From: SCUB01 sp041918675
Lineage (GTDB): Bacteria > Pseudomonadota > Alphaproteobacteria > Rhizobiales > Xanthobacteraceae
NCBI GenBank assembly: GCA_041918675.1
Contig: JAYRVF010000006.1
Span: forward strand, 1-64,000
DNA length: 64,000 nucleotides
Direction: 5' to 3'
Shown: one piece after another, positions 28,584-39,560 of the stretch
How positions within the stretch are numbered: position 1 is the stretch's first letter
Layout of the letters: every line of letters starts with the position of its first letter
Made by a program: the position numbers and the translations under genes
The notes under the pieces: model-generated
Database searches by the model: none
What the model was told of the DNA's origin: nothing
What the model saw: the letters and a program-made list of their open reading frames with translations, nothing else

Positions 28584-29984
28584 TCAGATGTGGATCGCCC
28601 GCTTGGCGACCGCGAGGGCCGCTTCCTTGACCGCTTCCGAACGGGTGGGATGGGCGTGGCAGGCGCGCGCGAGATCCTCGGCCGAGCCGCCGAACTCCAT
28701 CAGCACCGCCGCCTCGTGGATCATCTCGCCGACTTCCGGCCCGATCATGTGCACGCCGAGCACGCGGTCGGTATTGGCGTCCGCCAATACTTTGACGAAA
28801 CCCTCCGGCGTGAGGTTGACCTTGGCGCGGCCGTTCGCGGTGAACGGAAACTTGCCGACCGCATAGGCGACGCCGGCGCTCTTGAGGTCTTCTTCCGTCG
28901 CGCCGACGCTGGCTACTTCCGGCGAGGTGTAAACCACGCCCGGGATCACGTCGTAATTCACGTGGCCGGCCTGGCCGGCGAGAATTTCGGCGACGGCGAT
29001 GCCTTCGTCCTCGGCCTTGTGGGCGAGCATCGGACCGGCGATCACGTCGCCTATGGCGTAAACGCCCGCGACGTTGGTCGCGTAATGCTTGTCGGTGATG
29101 ACGCGTCCGCGCTCGTCGCGCGCGATGCCGACGGCGTCGAGGCCGAGCCCCTCGGTATAGGGCACGCGGCCGACCGCCACGAGCACGACATCGGCCTCCA
29201 GCGTCTCCGCCGCACCGCCCGCAGCCGGCTCGATTTGCGCTTTTAGTTTCTTTCCCGAAGAATCGACCGCCGTCACCTTGGCGCCGAGCCGGAAGGTCAT
29301 GCCCTGCTTTTCAAGGATGCGCTGGAACTGCTTCGCCACCTCGCCGTCCATGCCGGGCAGAATGCGGTCGAGAAACTCGACCACGGTCACCTTGGCGCCG
29401 AGCCTGCGCCAGACCGAGCCGAGCTCAAGCCCGATGACGCCGGCGCCGATGACGATGAGATGCTCGGGCACCTTCTCGAGCGCGAGCGCGCCGGTCGACG
29501 ACACGACGCGCTTTTCGTCGATGGCGATGCCCTTGAGGCGCGCGACGTCCGAGCCCGTGGCGATAACGATGTTCCTGGCCGCCAGCGCTTGTGTCTTGCC
29601 GTCCGCGCCGGTCACCTCGACCTTGCCGGGCGCGACGATGCGGCCCGCGCCGCTCACCGCGTCGATCTTGTTCTTCTTGAACAGGAACGCGATGCCCTTG
29701 ACGTTGGCCTCCACGCCCTCGGCCTTGAACGCCTGCATCGCGGCGAGATCGAGCCTCGGCTTGTCGATGCCGATGCCCATCTTGGCGAAGTGGTGCCCCG
29801 CCTCCTCGAACCGCTCGGAGGCGTGCAGCAGCGCCTTGGACGGAATGCAGCCGACATTGAGGCAGGTGCCGCCGAAGGTCGGACTCTTCTCGACCACCGC
29901 GACCTTCAAGCCGAGTTGCGCCGCGCGAATGGCGCAGACATAGCCGCCGGGACCGGTGCCGATGACGATGAGATCGTGGGACAT
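28584..29984 (-). CDS. lpdA: Dihydrolipoyl dehydrogenase (E3)
   Basis: FAD enzyme that reoxidises the lipoyl groups of 2-oxoacid dehydrogenases. The 466 residues have the FAD motif GTGPGGY (9-15), the redox-active C41/C46 pair (GGTCLNVGCIPSK), the NAD motif GAGVIGLELG, the second FAD site YAIGD and the catalytic H445-E450 pair in HAHPTRSE. Located downstream of sucA-sucB, it most likely serves 2-oxoglutarate dehydrogenase. Confidence 0.98.
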   Translation of the reverse strand: MSHDLIVIGTGPGGYVCAIRAAQLGLKVAVVEKSPTFGGTCLNVGCIPSKALLHASERFEEAGHHFAKMGIGIDKPRLDLAAMQAFKAEGVEANVKGIAFLFKKNKIDAVSGAGRIVAPGKVEVTGADGKTQALAARNIVIATGSDVARLKGIAIDEKRVVSSTGALALEKVPEHLIVIGAGVIGLELGSVWRRLGAKVTVVEFLDRILPGMDGEVAKQFQRILEKQGMTFRLGAKVTAVDSSGKKLKAQIEPAAGGAAETLEADVVLVAVGRVPYTEGLGLDAVGIARDERGRVITDKHYATNVAGVYAIGDVIAGPMLAHKAEDEGIAVAEILAGQAGHVNYDVIPGVVYTSPEVASVGATEEDLKSAGVAYAVGKFPFTANGRAKVNLTPEGFVKVLADANTDRVLGVHMIGPEVGEMIHEAAVLMEFGGSAEDLARACHAHPTRSEAVKEAALAVAKRAIHI

Positions 29985-30047
29985 GATGCTTTCTTGTCGC
30001 GAACGAGGAGAAACGGACGACAGCGGCGACGGCGGCGATGCCGTCGC

Positions 30048-30665
30048 CTAACGGTCGGACAAAGCCAGCCGCAACCCGAAGCCGGCGAACGCGGCTGCCA
30101 CGGTCCGGCGCATCCAGATGACGGCGCGCGGCCGCGACAGAAGAACGTGACGAACCGAGGCGGCGAACACGCCATAGACGATGAAGACCGCGAACGTCAT
30201 CGCCATGAACACGCCGCCAAGAAGGACGGTCTGGGCGACGATTCCGCCGGGATCGGCGGGATCGATGAACTGCGGCAGGAAGGCGAGGAAGAAGATCGAC
30301 AGCTTCGGATTGAGGATGTTGATGAGAAAGCCGGTCGCAAGAATCGAGGTCCCTCGTCGCGCCGGAACGCCGTCGGGCGAGGTCGGCAAGGCGCCCTGTT
30401 CGCGCAGGCTCTGCCAGGCGAGGTAGACGAGGTAGGCTGCGCCGCAATATTTCACGACCTGAAACGCCAGCGCGCTCGCGTGCAGAATGGCGGCGACGCC
30501 GAGGCTCGAGGCCGCGATATGCGGCACGATGCCGAGCGTGCAGCCGGCCGCCGCCCAAAGGCTCGCCACCCGCCCGGAGCCAAGCCCGGTCGCGACCGTG
30601 AAGATCACGCCTGTGCCCGGGACGAGCACGACAATCAGCGACGTGATGAGAAAGTCGATGGTCAT
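30048..30665 (-). CDS. LysE/RhtB-family amino-acid exporter
   Basis: Inner-membrane exporter of 205 residues with about six membrane spans. VPGTGVIFTVATGLGSGR (14-31) matches the family's PGP(N/D) loop region and NILNPKLSIFFLAFLPQF matches the conserved NPK motif. Substrates of this family are amino acids or derivatives such as homoserine or threonine; which one applies here is unknown. It lies between sucB (61-base gap) and lpdA (63-base gap) on the same strand, so it may be transcribed with them. Confidence 0.88.
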   Translation of the reverse strand: MTIDFLITSLIVVLVPGTGVIFTVATGLGSGRVASLWAAAGCTLGIVPHIAASSLGVAAILHASALAFQVVKYCGAAYLVYLAWQSLREQGALPTSPDGVPARRGTSILATGFLINILNPKLSIFFLAFLPQFIDPADPGGIVAQTVLLGGVFMAMTFAVFIVYGVFAASVRHVLLSRPRAVIWMRRTVAAAFAGFGLRLALSDR

Positions 30666-30726
30666 TGCCCAATCTCCAGGAAAGAGCCGAGGGTGAGTGG
30701 CCGTGGATCGTGGCGCGCGGGGCGCG

Positions 30727-31932
30727 CTAGAGATCCATCACCAGCCGCGCCGGATCCTCGAGGCTTTCCTTGACGCGCACCAGGAAGGTGACGGCCTCCT
30801 TGCCGTCGACGATGCGGTGGTCGTAGGAGAGCGCCAGATACATCATCGGCCGGATCTCGATCTTGCCGGCGACGACGACGGGCCGCTCCTGAATCTTGTG
30901 CATGCCGAGAATGCCGGACTGCGGCGCGTTGAGAATCGGCGTCGACATCAGCGAGCCGTAGACGCCACCGTTCGAAATCGTGAAGGTGCCGCCCTGCATC
31001 TCCTCGATCTTGAGCTGGCCGTCGCGGGCGCGGCGGCCGAAATCGGCGATCGTCTTTTCGATGCCGGCGAGCGACTTCAGGTCGCAGTCGCGCAACACCG
31101 GCACGACCAGACCCTTCTCGGTGCCGACCGCGACGCCCATGTGGTAGTAGTTCTTGTAGATGATGTCGGCGCCGTCGATCTCGGCGTTGACGGCGGGAAT
31201 TTCCTTGAGCGCCTGCACGCAGGCCTTCACGAAGAAGCCCATGAAGCCGAGCTTGACGCCGTGCTTTTTCTCGAACAGGTCCTTGTACTGGTTGCGCAGC
31301 GCCATCAGCGCGCTCATGTCGACCTCGTTGAAGGTCGTCAGCATCGCGGCGGTGTTCTGGGCGTCCTTGAGGCGGCGCGCGATGGTCTGGCGCAGCTTGG
31401 TCATGCGCACGCGCTCCTCGCGCGCGGCGTCGTCCGGCACCGACGGCGCGCGGACCTGGAGCGCGGCCGCGGGCTGCGGCACCTGAACCGGCTGGGCCGC
31501 GGCCCGCTCGATCGCGGCGAGCATGTCGCCCTTGGTCACGCGCCCATCCTTGCCCGAACCCGGCACCGAGGCGGCGTCGATGCCGCTTTCGGCCGAGAGC
31601 TTGCGCACCGACGGCGCGAGCGGCGCCTCGGGCGCGGCGACCTTGGCGGGCGCCGGCGCCGCCGCCGGGCTGGCCGCCGTTTGCTTGGCCGTCATCGCGC
31701 CTTCGGCGATCTGGCCGAGCAGCGCGCCGACCGCGACGGTCTCGCCGTCCTTGGCGATGATCTCCGACAGCACGCCGCCGGAGGGAGCGGGAACCTCGAT
31801 CGTCACCTTGTCGGTTTCGAGTTCGACCAGCGGCTCGTCGACCGCGACCGGTTCGCCGAGTTTCTTGAACCACTTGCCGATGGTCGCCTCGGTCACCGAT
31901 TCACCGAGCGTTGGAACACGAATGTCGATCAT
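30727..31932 (-). CDS. sucB: Dihydrolipoyllysine succinyltransferase (E2 of 2-oxoglutarate dehydrogenase)
   Basis: E2 core that transfers succinyl from lipoate to CoA. The 401 residues comprise one lipoyl domain (1-77) with lipoyl-lysine K42 in ETDKVT, an Ala/Pro linker, a peripheral-subunit-binding domain (about 105-142, PSVRKLSAESGID) and the catalytic domain ending with H372 and D376 in YDHRIVDG. One lipoyl domain and this E3-binding region are normal for SucB. It follows sucA with a 59-base gap. Confidence 0.97.
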   Translation of the reverse strand: MIDIRVPTLGESVTEATIGKWFKKLGEPVAVDEPLVELETDKVTIEVPAPSGGVLSEIIAKDGETVAVGALLGQIAEGAMTAKQTAASPAAAPAPAKVAAPEAPLAPSVRKLSAESGIDAASVPGSGKDGRVTKGDMLAAIERAAAQPVQVPQPAAALQVRAPSVPDDAAREERVRMTKLRQTIARRLKDAQNTAAMLTTFNEVDMSALMALRNQYKDLFEKKHGVKLGFMGFFVKACVQALKEIPAVNAEIDGADIIYKNYYHMGVAVGTEKGLVVPVLRDCDLKSLAGIEKTIADFGRRARDGQLKIEEMQGGTFTISNGGVYGSLMSTPILNAPQSGILGMHKIQERPVVVAGKIEIRPMMYLALSYDHRIVDGKEAVTFLVRVKESLEDPARLVMDL

Positions 31933-31991
31933 GAAACCGATTCCTTGAGATAAGCCATGTTGCTTCGGCCGCGCCCCCCCGGGGGACCGGA

Positions 31992-34949
31992 TCAGCCGAG
32001 CGCCTCGTCGAGAAACGCCTTGAGTTGGGCGAGGTGTTTCGACATCACGCCGGTGGCGGTCGCCGCGGCCGCCGCGCGACCGGCATAACGCGGCCGGGCG
32101 TGCGTCGCGTCGATCTGCTTGAGCACCCATTCGAGATAAGGCTCGATGAAGTGCCACGCCCCCATGTTGCGCGGTTCCTCCTGGCACCAGACGAATTCCG
32201 CCTTGCGGAAGCGGGCAAGCTCGTGCACCAGCGCCTTGACCGGCACCGGATAGAGCTGCTCCACGCGCAGGAGATAGACGTCGTCGACGCCGCGCTTCTC
32301 GCGTTCCTCGAACAGGTCGTAATAGACCTTGCCCGAGCACATCACGACGCGGCGGACGCGGGCGTCGGCGACGAGCTTGATCCCCTCGCCGGGATTGGTC
32401 TCGGCGTCGTCGTTGAGAATGCGGTGGAACGCCGTGTTGGGTCCGAATTCGTCGAGCTTGGAGACCACGCGCTTGTGCCGCAGCAGCGATTTCGGCGTCA
32501 TCAGGATCAGCGGCTTGCGGATGTCGCGCTTGAGCTGACGGCGCAGGACGTGGAAGTAATTCGCCGGCGTCGAGCAATTGGCGACCTGCATGTTGTCCTC
32601 GGCGCAGAGCTGGAGGAAACGCTCGAGCCGCGCCGATGAATGCTCCGGCCCCTGCCCCTCATAGGCGTGCGGCAGCAGGCAGACGAGGCCCGACAGACGC
32701 AGCCATTTGCGCTCGCCGGACGAGATGAACTGGTCGAACAGCACCTGCGCGCCGTTGGCGAAGTCGCCGAACTGCGCCTCCCACAGCACCAGCGCGTTGG
32801 GCTCGGCCAGCGAATAGCCGTATTCGAAGCCGAGCACGGCCTCTTCCGACAGCATCGAGTTGAGCACTTCGTATTTGGCCTGCGCGACGCCGAGATGATT
32901 GAACGGGGTGTGGCGGCTTTCGTCCTCCTGGTCGATCAGCACGGAGTGGCGCTGCGAGAAGGTGCCGCGCTCGCAATCCTGCCCCGACAGGCGCACGCGG
33001 TGCTGCTCGCGGAGCAATGTGCAGAAGGCGAGCGCCTCGGCGCCGGCCCAGTCGATATCGACGCCGGTGTCGATCGCCTTGCGGCGATTGTCGAGGAAGC
33101 GCTGAATGGTGCGGTGAACGCGGAAGCCGTCGGGCACCGAGGTGATGCGATGACCGATGTCGCGCAGCACCGCGAGATCGACGCCGGTGTTGCCGCTGCG
33201 CGGATCGTCGCTCATTTCCGAGGCGCGCAGGCCCGCCCAGCGGCCGTCGAGCCAGTCGGCCTTGTTCGGCTTGTAGGCGGTGCCGGCCTCGTATTCGGCC
33301 TCCAGCCGCGCCCGCCAGTCGGCCTTGATCTTGTCGACCTCGCCCTCGGTGATGACGCCCTGGGCGATCAGCTTCTTGGAGTAGATCTCCAGCGTCGTCG
33401 GATGCGAGCGTATCGCCTTGTACATCAAGGGCTGGGTGAAGGAGGGTTCGTCGCCTTCATTGTGGCCGAAGCGGCGATAGCAGAACATGTCGATGACGAC
33501 CGGCTTCTGGAACTTCTGCCGGAACTCGGTGGCGACCTTGGCCGCGAACACGACCGCTTCCGGATCGTCGCCGTTGACGTGGAAGATCGGCGCGTCGATC
33601 ATCTTGGCGACGTCCGAGGGATAGGGCGAGGAGCGCGAATAGCGCGGATAGGTGGTAAATCCGATCTGGTTGTTGACGATGAAATGGATCGAGCCGCCGG
33701 TGCGGTAGCCCTTCAGGCCCGACAGGCCGAAACATTCCGCCACCACGCCCTGGCCGGCGAAGGCGGCGTCGCCGTGAATGAGCAGCGGCATGACCGTGGT
33801 GCGGATGTCGTGCGGATCGCCATGCTGGTCGGATTTCGCCCGCACCTTGCCGAGCACCACCGGATCGACGATTTCGAGATGCGAGGGATTGGCCGTCAGC
33901 GAGAGGTGGACCTTGTTGCCGTCGAACTCGCGATCGGACGAGGCGCCGAGGTGATATTTGACGTCGCCCGAACCCTCGACCTCGTCCGGCGTCGAGGAGC
34001 CGCCCTTGAACTCGTGGAACAGCGCCCGGTGCGCCTTGGCCATCACCTGGGTCAGCACGTTGAGGCGGCCGCGGTGGGCCATGCCGAGCACGATTTCCTT
34101 CACGCCGAGATTGCCGCCGCGCTTGATGATCTGTTCGAGCGCGGGGATCAGCGCCTCGCCGCCGTCGAGGCCGAAGCGCTTGGTGCCGGTGAACTTGGTG
34201 TCGGAGAACTTCTCGAAGCCCTCGGCCTCGACCAGCTTGGTCAGGATCGCGCGCTTGCCCTCGCGGGTGAACGAAATCTCCTTGTCCGGTCCCTCGATGC
34301 GCTCCTGCAGCCAGGACTTCTGCGCGCCGTTGGAGATGTGCATGAATTCGACGCCGAGCGTCTGGCAATAGGTGCGCTGGCATAGCGCCACGATCTCGCG
34401 CAGGCTGGCGTAATCGAGCCCGAGGACGTGATCGAGGAAGATCTTGCGGTCCCAATCGGCCTCGCTGAAGCCGTAGCTGCGCGGGTCGAGCTCCTCGTGG
34501 TCGACCTGCGTCGCGAGCCCGAGCGGATCGAGATCGGCGTGAAAGTGGCCGCGCATGCGATAGGCGCGGATGAGCATGAGCGCGCGCACCGAGTCGCGCG
34601 TCGCGCGCTGAAGATCGGCCTGCGAGAGTTCGCCGCCGGCGGCCCGCGCCTTCGCCTTGAGCTTCTCGCCGACCGCGGCTTCGACGCCCTCCCAATTGGA
34701 ATCGAGCGCCGAGATGAGATCGCCACGCGGCGTCGGCGGCCAGTTCGCGCGCGCCCAAGACGGCCCCTCCGCGTTCCTGGCGGCGTCGGCCGGCTGATCC
34801 TTGAGGCCCTTGAAGAATTCCTGCCAGCCGGCATCGACCGAGGCGGGATCGTTCTCGAACTTGGCGTAGATTTCCTCGATGTAGTCGGCATTGCCGCCGT
34901 AAAGGAACGAAGTGAGAGCGAATGCGGCGTTCGCGTCCTGCCGTGACAT
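31992..34949 (-). CDS. sucA: 2-oxoglutarate dehydrogenase E1 component
   Basis: Thiamine-diphosphate enzyme that decarboxylates 2-oxoglutarate. The 985 residues begin with the E1o-specific helix (AFLTSFLYGGNADYIEEIY-like) and contain MAHRGRLNVL, the diphosphate-binding GDAAFAGQGVVAE...NNQIGFTT region and the C-terminal FVWCQEEPRNMGAW. The product is full-length. It has a 380-base leader before it instead of the tight joint seen elsewhere in the cluster. Confidence 0.98.
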   Translation of the reverse strand: MSRQDANAAFALTSFLYGGNADYIEEIYAKFENDPASVDAGWQEFFKGLKDQPADAARNAEGPSWARANWPPTPRGDLISALDSNWEGVEAAVGEKLKAKARAAGGELSQADLQRATRDSVRALMLIRAYRMRGHFHADLDPLGLATQVDHEELDPRSYGFSEADWDRKIFLDHVLGLDYASLREIVALCQRTYCQTLGVEFMHISNGAQKSWLQERIEGPDKEISFTREGKRAILTKLVEAEGFEKFSDTKFTGTKRFGLDGGEALIPALEQIIKRGGNLGVKEIVLGMAHRGRLNVLTQVMAKAHRALFHEFKGGSSTPDEVEGSGDVKYHLGASSDREFDGNKVHLSLTANPSHLEIVDPVVLGKVRAKSDQHGDPHDIRTTVMPLLIHGDAAFAGQGVVAECFGLSGLKGYRTGGSIHFIVNNQIGFTTYPRYSRSSPYPSDVAKMIDAPIFHVNGDDPEAVVFAAKVATEFRQKFQKPVVIDMFCYRRFGHNEGDEPSFTQPLMYKAIRSHPTTLEIYSKKLIAQGVITEGEVDKIKADWRARLEAEYEAGTAYKPNKADWLDGRWAGLRASEMSDDPRSGNTGVDLAVLRDIGHRITSVPDGFRVHRTIQRFLDNRRKAIDTGVDIDWAGAEALAFCTLLREQHRVRLSGQDCERGTFSQRHSVLIDQEDESRHTPFNHLGVAQAKYEVLNSMLSEEAVLGFEYGYSLAEPNALVLWEAQFGDFANGAQVLFDQFISSGERKWLRLSGLVCLLPHAYEGQGPEHSSARLERFLQLCAEDNMQVANCSTPANYFHVLRRQLKRDIRKPLILMTPKSLLRHKRVVSKLDEFGPNTAFHRILNDDAETNPGEGIKLVADARVRRVVMCSGKVYYDLFEEREKRGVDDVYLLRVEQLYPVPVKALVHELARFRKAEFVWCQEEPRNMGAWHFIEPYLEWVLKQIDATHARPRYAGRAAAAATATGVMSKHLAQLKAFLDEALG

Positions 34950-35329
34950 GGGGGCGTCCTGGATTCGGGTGCACCAGAGGATTGGCGGGTCCGAATCTGT
35001 TCTTCGGACTCGCTTGCACCTTCTACATGATTTTCAGAACGCGTGGACCGTCAAAAAGGCTTAATTCTGAATGGAGATTCAATGTTTCGTGATTCAAGCC
35101 AGTTGCAGGCTGTTTCGTGGACGGCCACGATCTCCAGATGACGGAAAACTGAGCAGCCGAACCCTTCCGGCGCGGTTCCCTTGAGGGCCGGCAGCGGCCA
35201 AGGCGCGGCCGGTCGAGGCCGGGGACAAGCCCCAGCCGTGCGCATGCGTTCTGGAAAAGCAAAGCCGCCGGGGAGCCCGGCCGGACGGATCAACGCCAAT
35301 CGCGGCCGGTTCGGGCGGCTTCGGAAGGC
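34950..35329. other. Intergenic leader between sucD and sucA
   Basis: No gene is seen. On the minus strand, which reads toward sucA, there is a TTGACG box (35054-35049) that could be a -35 element, though the matching -10 is poor. A seven-pair inverted repeat, GTCCGAA (34989-34995) with TTCGGAC (35003-35009), lies 40 bases before the sucA ATG. The gap suggests that sucAB has its own promoter apart from mdh-sucCD. Confidence 0.5.
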
Positions 35330-36219
35330 CTATTTCCGGGCCTTGAGCAGGTCCCGCAGCGTCGTACCGAGGCGGGCCGGCGACGGCGAAACCTGGATGC
35401 CCGCCGCGCGCATCGCTTCGATCTTGGAATCGGCCCCGCCCTTGCCGCCGGAGATGATCGCCCCGGCATGGCCCATGCGCCGACCCGGCGGGGCGGTAAG
35501 GCCCGCGATGAAGCCGACGGTCGGTTTCTTGCGCCCGCGCTTGGCCTCGTCAGCCAGAAACTGCGCGGCGTCTTCCTCGGCCGAGCCACCGATTTCGCCG
35601 ATCATGACGATCGAGTTCGTCTTCGGATCGGCCAGAAACATTTCCAGGACGTCGATGAATTCGGTTCCCTTGACCGGATCGCCGCCGATGCCGACGGCCG
35701 TCGTCTGGCCGAGGCCCTCATTGGTGGTCTGGAACACCGCCTCATAGGTGAGCGTGCCCGAGCGCGACACGATGCCGACCGAGCCCGGCTTGAAGATGTT
35801 GGCCGGCATGATGCCGATCTTGCATTCGCCGGCTGTCACCACGCCCGGGCAGTTCGGCCCGACCAGGCGCGATTTCGAACCCTGCAAGGCGCGCTTGACG
35901 CGCACCATGTCGAGCACCGGAATGCCTTCGGTGATCGCGACGATGAGCGGGATTTCGGCCGCCACCGCCTCGCAGATCGCATCCGCCGCCCCCGGCGGCG
36001 GCACATAGATCACGGTCGCGTCCGCGCCGGTCTTCTCGCGCGCCTCGGCCACCGTGTCGAATACCGGCAGGCCGAGATGGGTCGCGCCGCCCTTGCCCGG
36101 CGAGGTGCCGCCGACCATTCTCGTGCCATAGGCGATCGCCTGCTCGGAATGGAAGGTGCCGTTCTTGCCGGTGAAACCCTGGCAGATGACGCGGGTGTTC
36201 TTGTCGATCAGGACGGACA

Positions 36220-36220
<1 letters not shown>
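35330..36220 (-). CDS. sucD: Succinyl-CoA synthetase alpha subunit
   Basis: Alpha subunit of the enzyme that converts succinyl-CoA to succinate while making ATP or GTP. The 296 residues have the CoA-binding fold (GFTGKNGTFHSEQA, 15-28), GPNCPG (121-126) and the phosphorylated H251 in RRMGHAGAIISGGKG. Its ATG overlaps the sucC stop by one base (TGATG), which supports coupled translation of the two subunits. Confidence 0.98.
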
Positions 36221-37419
<1,199 letters not shown>

Positions 37420-37527
37420 TGGAGTGCCCCGAACGGATGAGACGCGGGAATTCGGGGCGACAAGGCGCGCCCCGTCAAGGCGGCCGGCGGCGAAGCGAGC
37501 CTCGCGCCGGCCGGGATTTCGCGACGA

Positions 37528-38496
37528 TCAGCCGCCGAGCAGATCCGGCGCGATCTTCTTGCAGGCGTCGACGAGATTGCGCACGGCCGCGGCCGACTTG
37601 TCGAACAGCGCGCGGTCGTTGCCGCTGATCTCGATCTCGACAATGCGCTCGACGCCCTTGGCCCCGATCACCACCGGCACGCCGACATAGAGGTCCTTGA
37701 TGCCGTATTCGCCGTTGAGCCAAGCCGCGCAGGGCATCACGCGCTTCTTGTCCCTGAGATAGCTTTCCGCCATCGCCACGCCCGAGGCGGCCGGCGCGTA
37801 ATAGGCCGAACCGGTCTTGAGCAGGTTGACGATCTCGGCGCCGCCATTGCGCGTTCGCTCGACGATCTCGTCGAGGCGGGCCTGCGAGGTCCAGCCCATC
37901 TTGACGAGGTCGGGCAGCGGGATGCCGGCCACCGTCGAATAGCGCGCCAGCGGCACCATGGTGTCACCATGCCCGCCGAGCACGAAAGCGGTCACGTCCT
38001 CGACCGAGACGTTGAATTCCTCGGCCAGGAAGTAGCGGAAGCGCGCCGAGTCGAGCACGCCGGCCATGCCGACGACCTTCTTGGCCGGAAGGCCCGAGGA
38101 CTTCTGCAGCGCCCACACCATCGCGTCGAGCGGATTGGTGATGCAAATGACGAAGGCGTCGGGCGCGTATTTGCGGATGCCGGCGCCGACCTGTTCCATC
38201 ACCTTGAGGTTGATGCCGAGCAGGTCGTCGCGGCTCATGCCGGGCTTGCGCGGCACGCCGGCGGTGACGATGCAGACATCGGCCCCGGCGATCGCCTCGT
38301 AGGAATTGGCGCCGGTGTAGCGCGCGTCGAAGCCGTCGACCGGCGAGGACTGCGCGATGTCGAGCGCCTTGCCCTGCGGCACGCCTTCGGCGACGTCGAA
38401 CATCACCACATCGCCGAGTTCCTTCAGGCCGATCAGATGGGCGAGCGTGCCGCCGATCTGACCCGACCCGATCAAAGCAATCTTGTTACGTGCCAT
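37528..38496 (-). CDS. mdh: Malate dehydrogenase
   Basis: Oxidises malate to oxaloacetate with NAD in the TCA cycle. The 322-residue LDH-like MDH has GSGQIGG (10-16), substrate arginines R82, R88 and R152, D149, and catalytic H176 in GGHGDTM. This is the LDH-like subgroup found in alphaproteobacteria and Bacillus and not the E. coli type. First gene of the mdh-sucCD unit. Confidence 0.98.
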   Translation of the reverse strand: MARNKIALIGSGQIGGTLAHLIGLKELGDVVMFDVAEGVPQGKALDIAQSSPVDGFDARYTGANSYEAIAGADVCIVTAGVPRKPGMSRDDLLGINLKVMEQVGAGIRKYAPDAFVICITNPLDAMVWALQKSSGLPAKKVVGMAGVLDSARFRYFLAEEFNVSVEDVTAFVLGGHGDTMVPLARYSTVAGIPLPDLVKMGWTSQARLDEIVERTRNGGAEIVNLLKTGSAYYAPAASGVAMAESYLRDKKRVMPCAAWLNGEYGIKDLYVGVPVVIGAKGVERIVEIEISGNDRALFDKSAAAVRNLVDACKKIAPDLLGG

Positions 38497-38552
38497 GGAA
38501 GTCAGTCCTTCAAGTCGATGACCAGGGAAGACGGGAAAAGAGATCGCCGGGT

Positions 38553-38596
38553 GGTTAGCTCGTTCCAGCCATGGGTTCAAGTCGCCGTTCTGTCAA
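38553..38596 (-). promoter_or_regulatory. Candidate promoter region for mdh
   Basis: On the minus strand a TTGACA box (38596-38591) and a second box, TTGAAC (38580-38575), precede CTAACC (38558-38553), the latter pair at 16-base spacing. Neither pair has a strong -10. The region is about 60-100 bases before the mdh ATG. Weak prediction. Confidence 0.3.
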
Positions 38597-38695
38597 ATCC
38601 GGCCCGCGCCGCGCGGCCGAGCCGGCCCGGCGCGGCGGCGCCTGCGTAATCGCTAGGCAGCCCCCCGCGGGGCGCTCCGCCGGCCGCCCGATCGG

Positions 38696-39433
38696 CTAGA
38701 TCTTCTTGCCTGCGATATCCTGCATCAACTCGATCTGGATTTCCTGGATTTCCGCCAGCCGGTCCCACTGCCGGGTGAGCAGATGATCGATCTTTTCGTT
38801 CAGGTGGCGGATTTCCAGCTCGGCCTTGAGGTTGACCCGGTAGTCGTTCTCCGAACGCATGCGATCCTTCGCCTCCTGCCGCTTCTGGCTCATCATGATG
38901 ACCGGCGCCTGCAACGCGGCCAGGCACGACAGCACGAGGTTGAGCAGGATATAGGGATAGGGGTCGAATGCCCCCGCCATCATCGCGATGCTGTTGACCG
39001 CGATCCACCCGAACAGCATGCCCATGAAGATCAGAATGAAGGTCCAACTACCGCCGAACGCGGCCATGGCGTCGGCGAGCCTTTCGCCAAAAGTGCGCCG
39101 CTCGACATAGACCGTCTCCACGTCGGCGCTTACGGTGTCGTAGCGCGCCAGGCTTTCGACGACCTCGCGTTCGAGCTTGGAGAGCTCGCCGCGCTCGGCC
39201 GACAGCATCTTGCCGACATAGGCGGCGCGGTACCGCGCCAGATCGTCGTGGCAGATGTAGTCCTCGGCGGTCACGTTCGGATGGGCGGCGCGCACGAGCT
39301 CGGTGATACCGGGACGAACGAGGTCGACCGGCGCCATCGCCATGCGCGGCTTCTGCAGGCCGCAGACGGCGCAGACGGGCGGCGCGCGGTGGCGGCGCGC
39401 GGGATGTGGTGAAACGTTCGGATCATTGCTCAT
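38696..39433 (-). CDS. DUF1003 membrane protein
   Basis: A 245-residue protein of unknown function. It has an N-terminal CxxC pair (C21, C24) that could bind metal, a helical charged region, two membrane segments (about 128-150 and 155-178) separated by a short loop, and a long C-terminal coiled coil (about 185-240). The membrane part, with ADAMAAFGGSWTFI and NLVLSCLAALQAPVIMMSQ, is the DUF1003 signature. It lies between zapE and mdh but is separated from mdh by 199 bases. Confidence 0.88.
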   Translation of the reverse strand: MSNDPNVSPHPARRHRAPPVCAVCGLQKPRMAMAPVDLVRPGITELVRAAHPNVTAEDYICHDDLARYRAAYVGKMLSAERGELSKLEREVVESLARYDTVSADVETVYVERRTFGERLADAMAAFGGSWTFILIFMGMLFGWIAVNSIAMMAGAFDPYPYILLNLVLSCLAALQAPVIMMSQKRQEAKDRMRSENDYRVNLKAELEIRHLNEKIDHLLTRQWDRLAEIQEIQIELMQDIAGKKI

Positions 39434-39560
39434 ATCGACCGCTCCGCCAAAAAGGCGCCGTGCCAGTTAAACCACGATGGCGCGCGTCCGGCTCCCGGAA
39501 TCAAGCGTCCCGCGTCCGCCGGCCCCGCCCGCTACACCGGCGACACCCGAGCGCCGGCGC

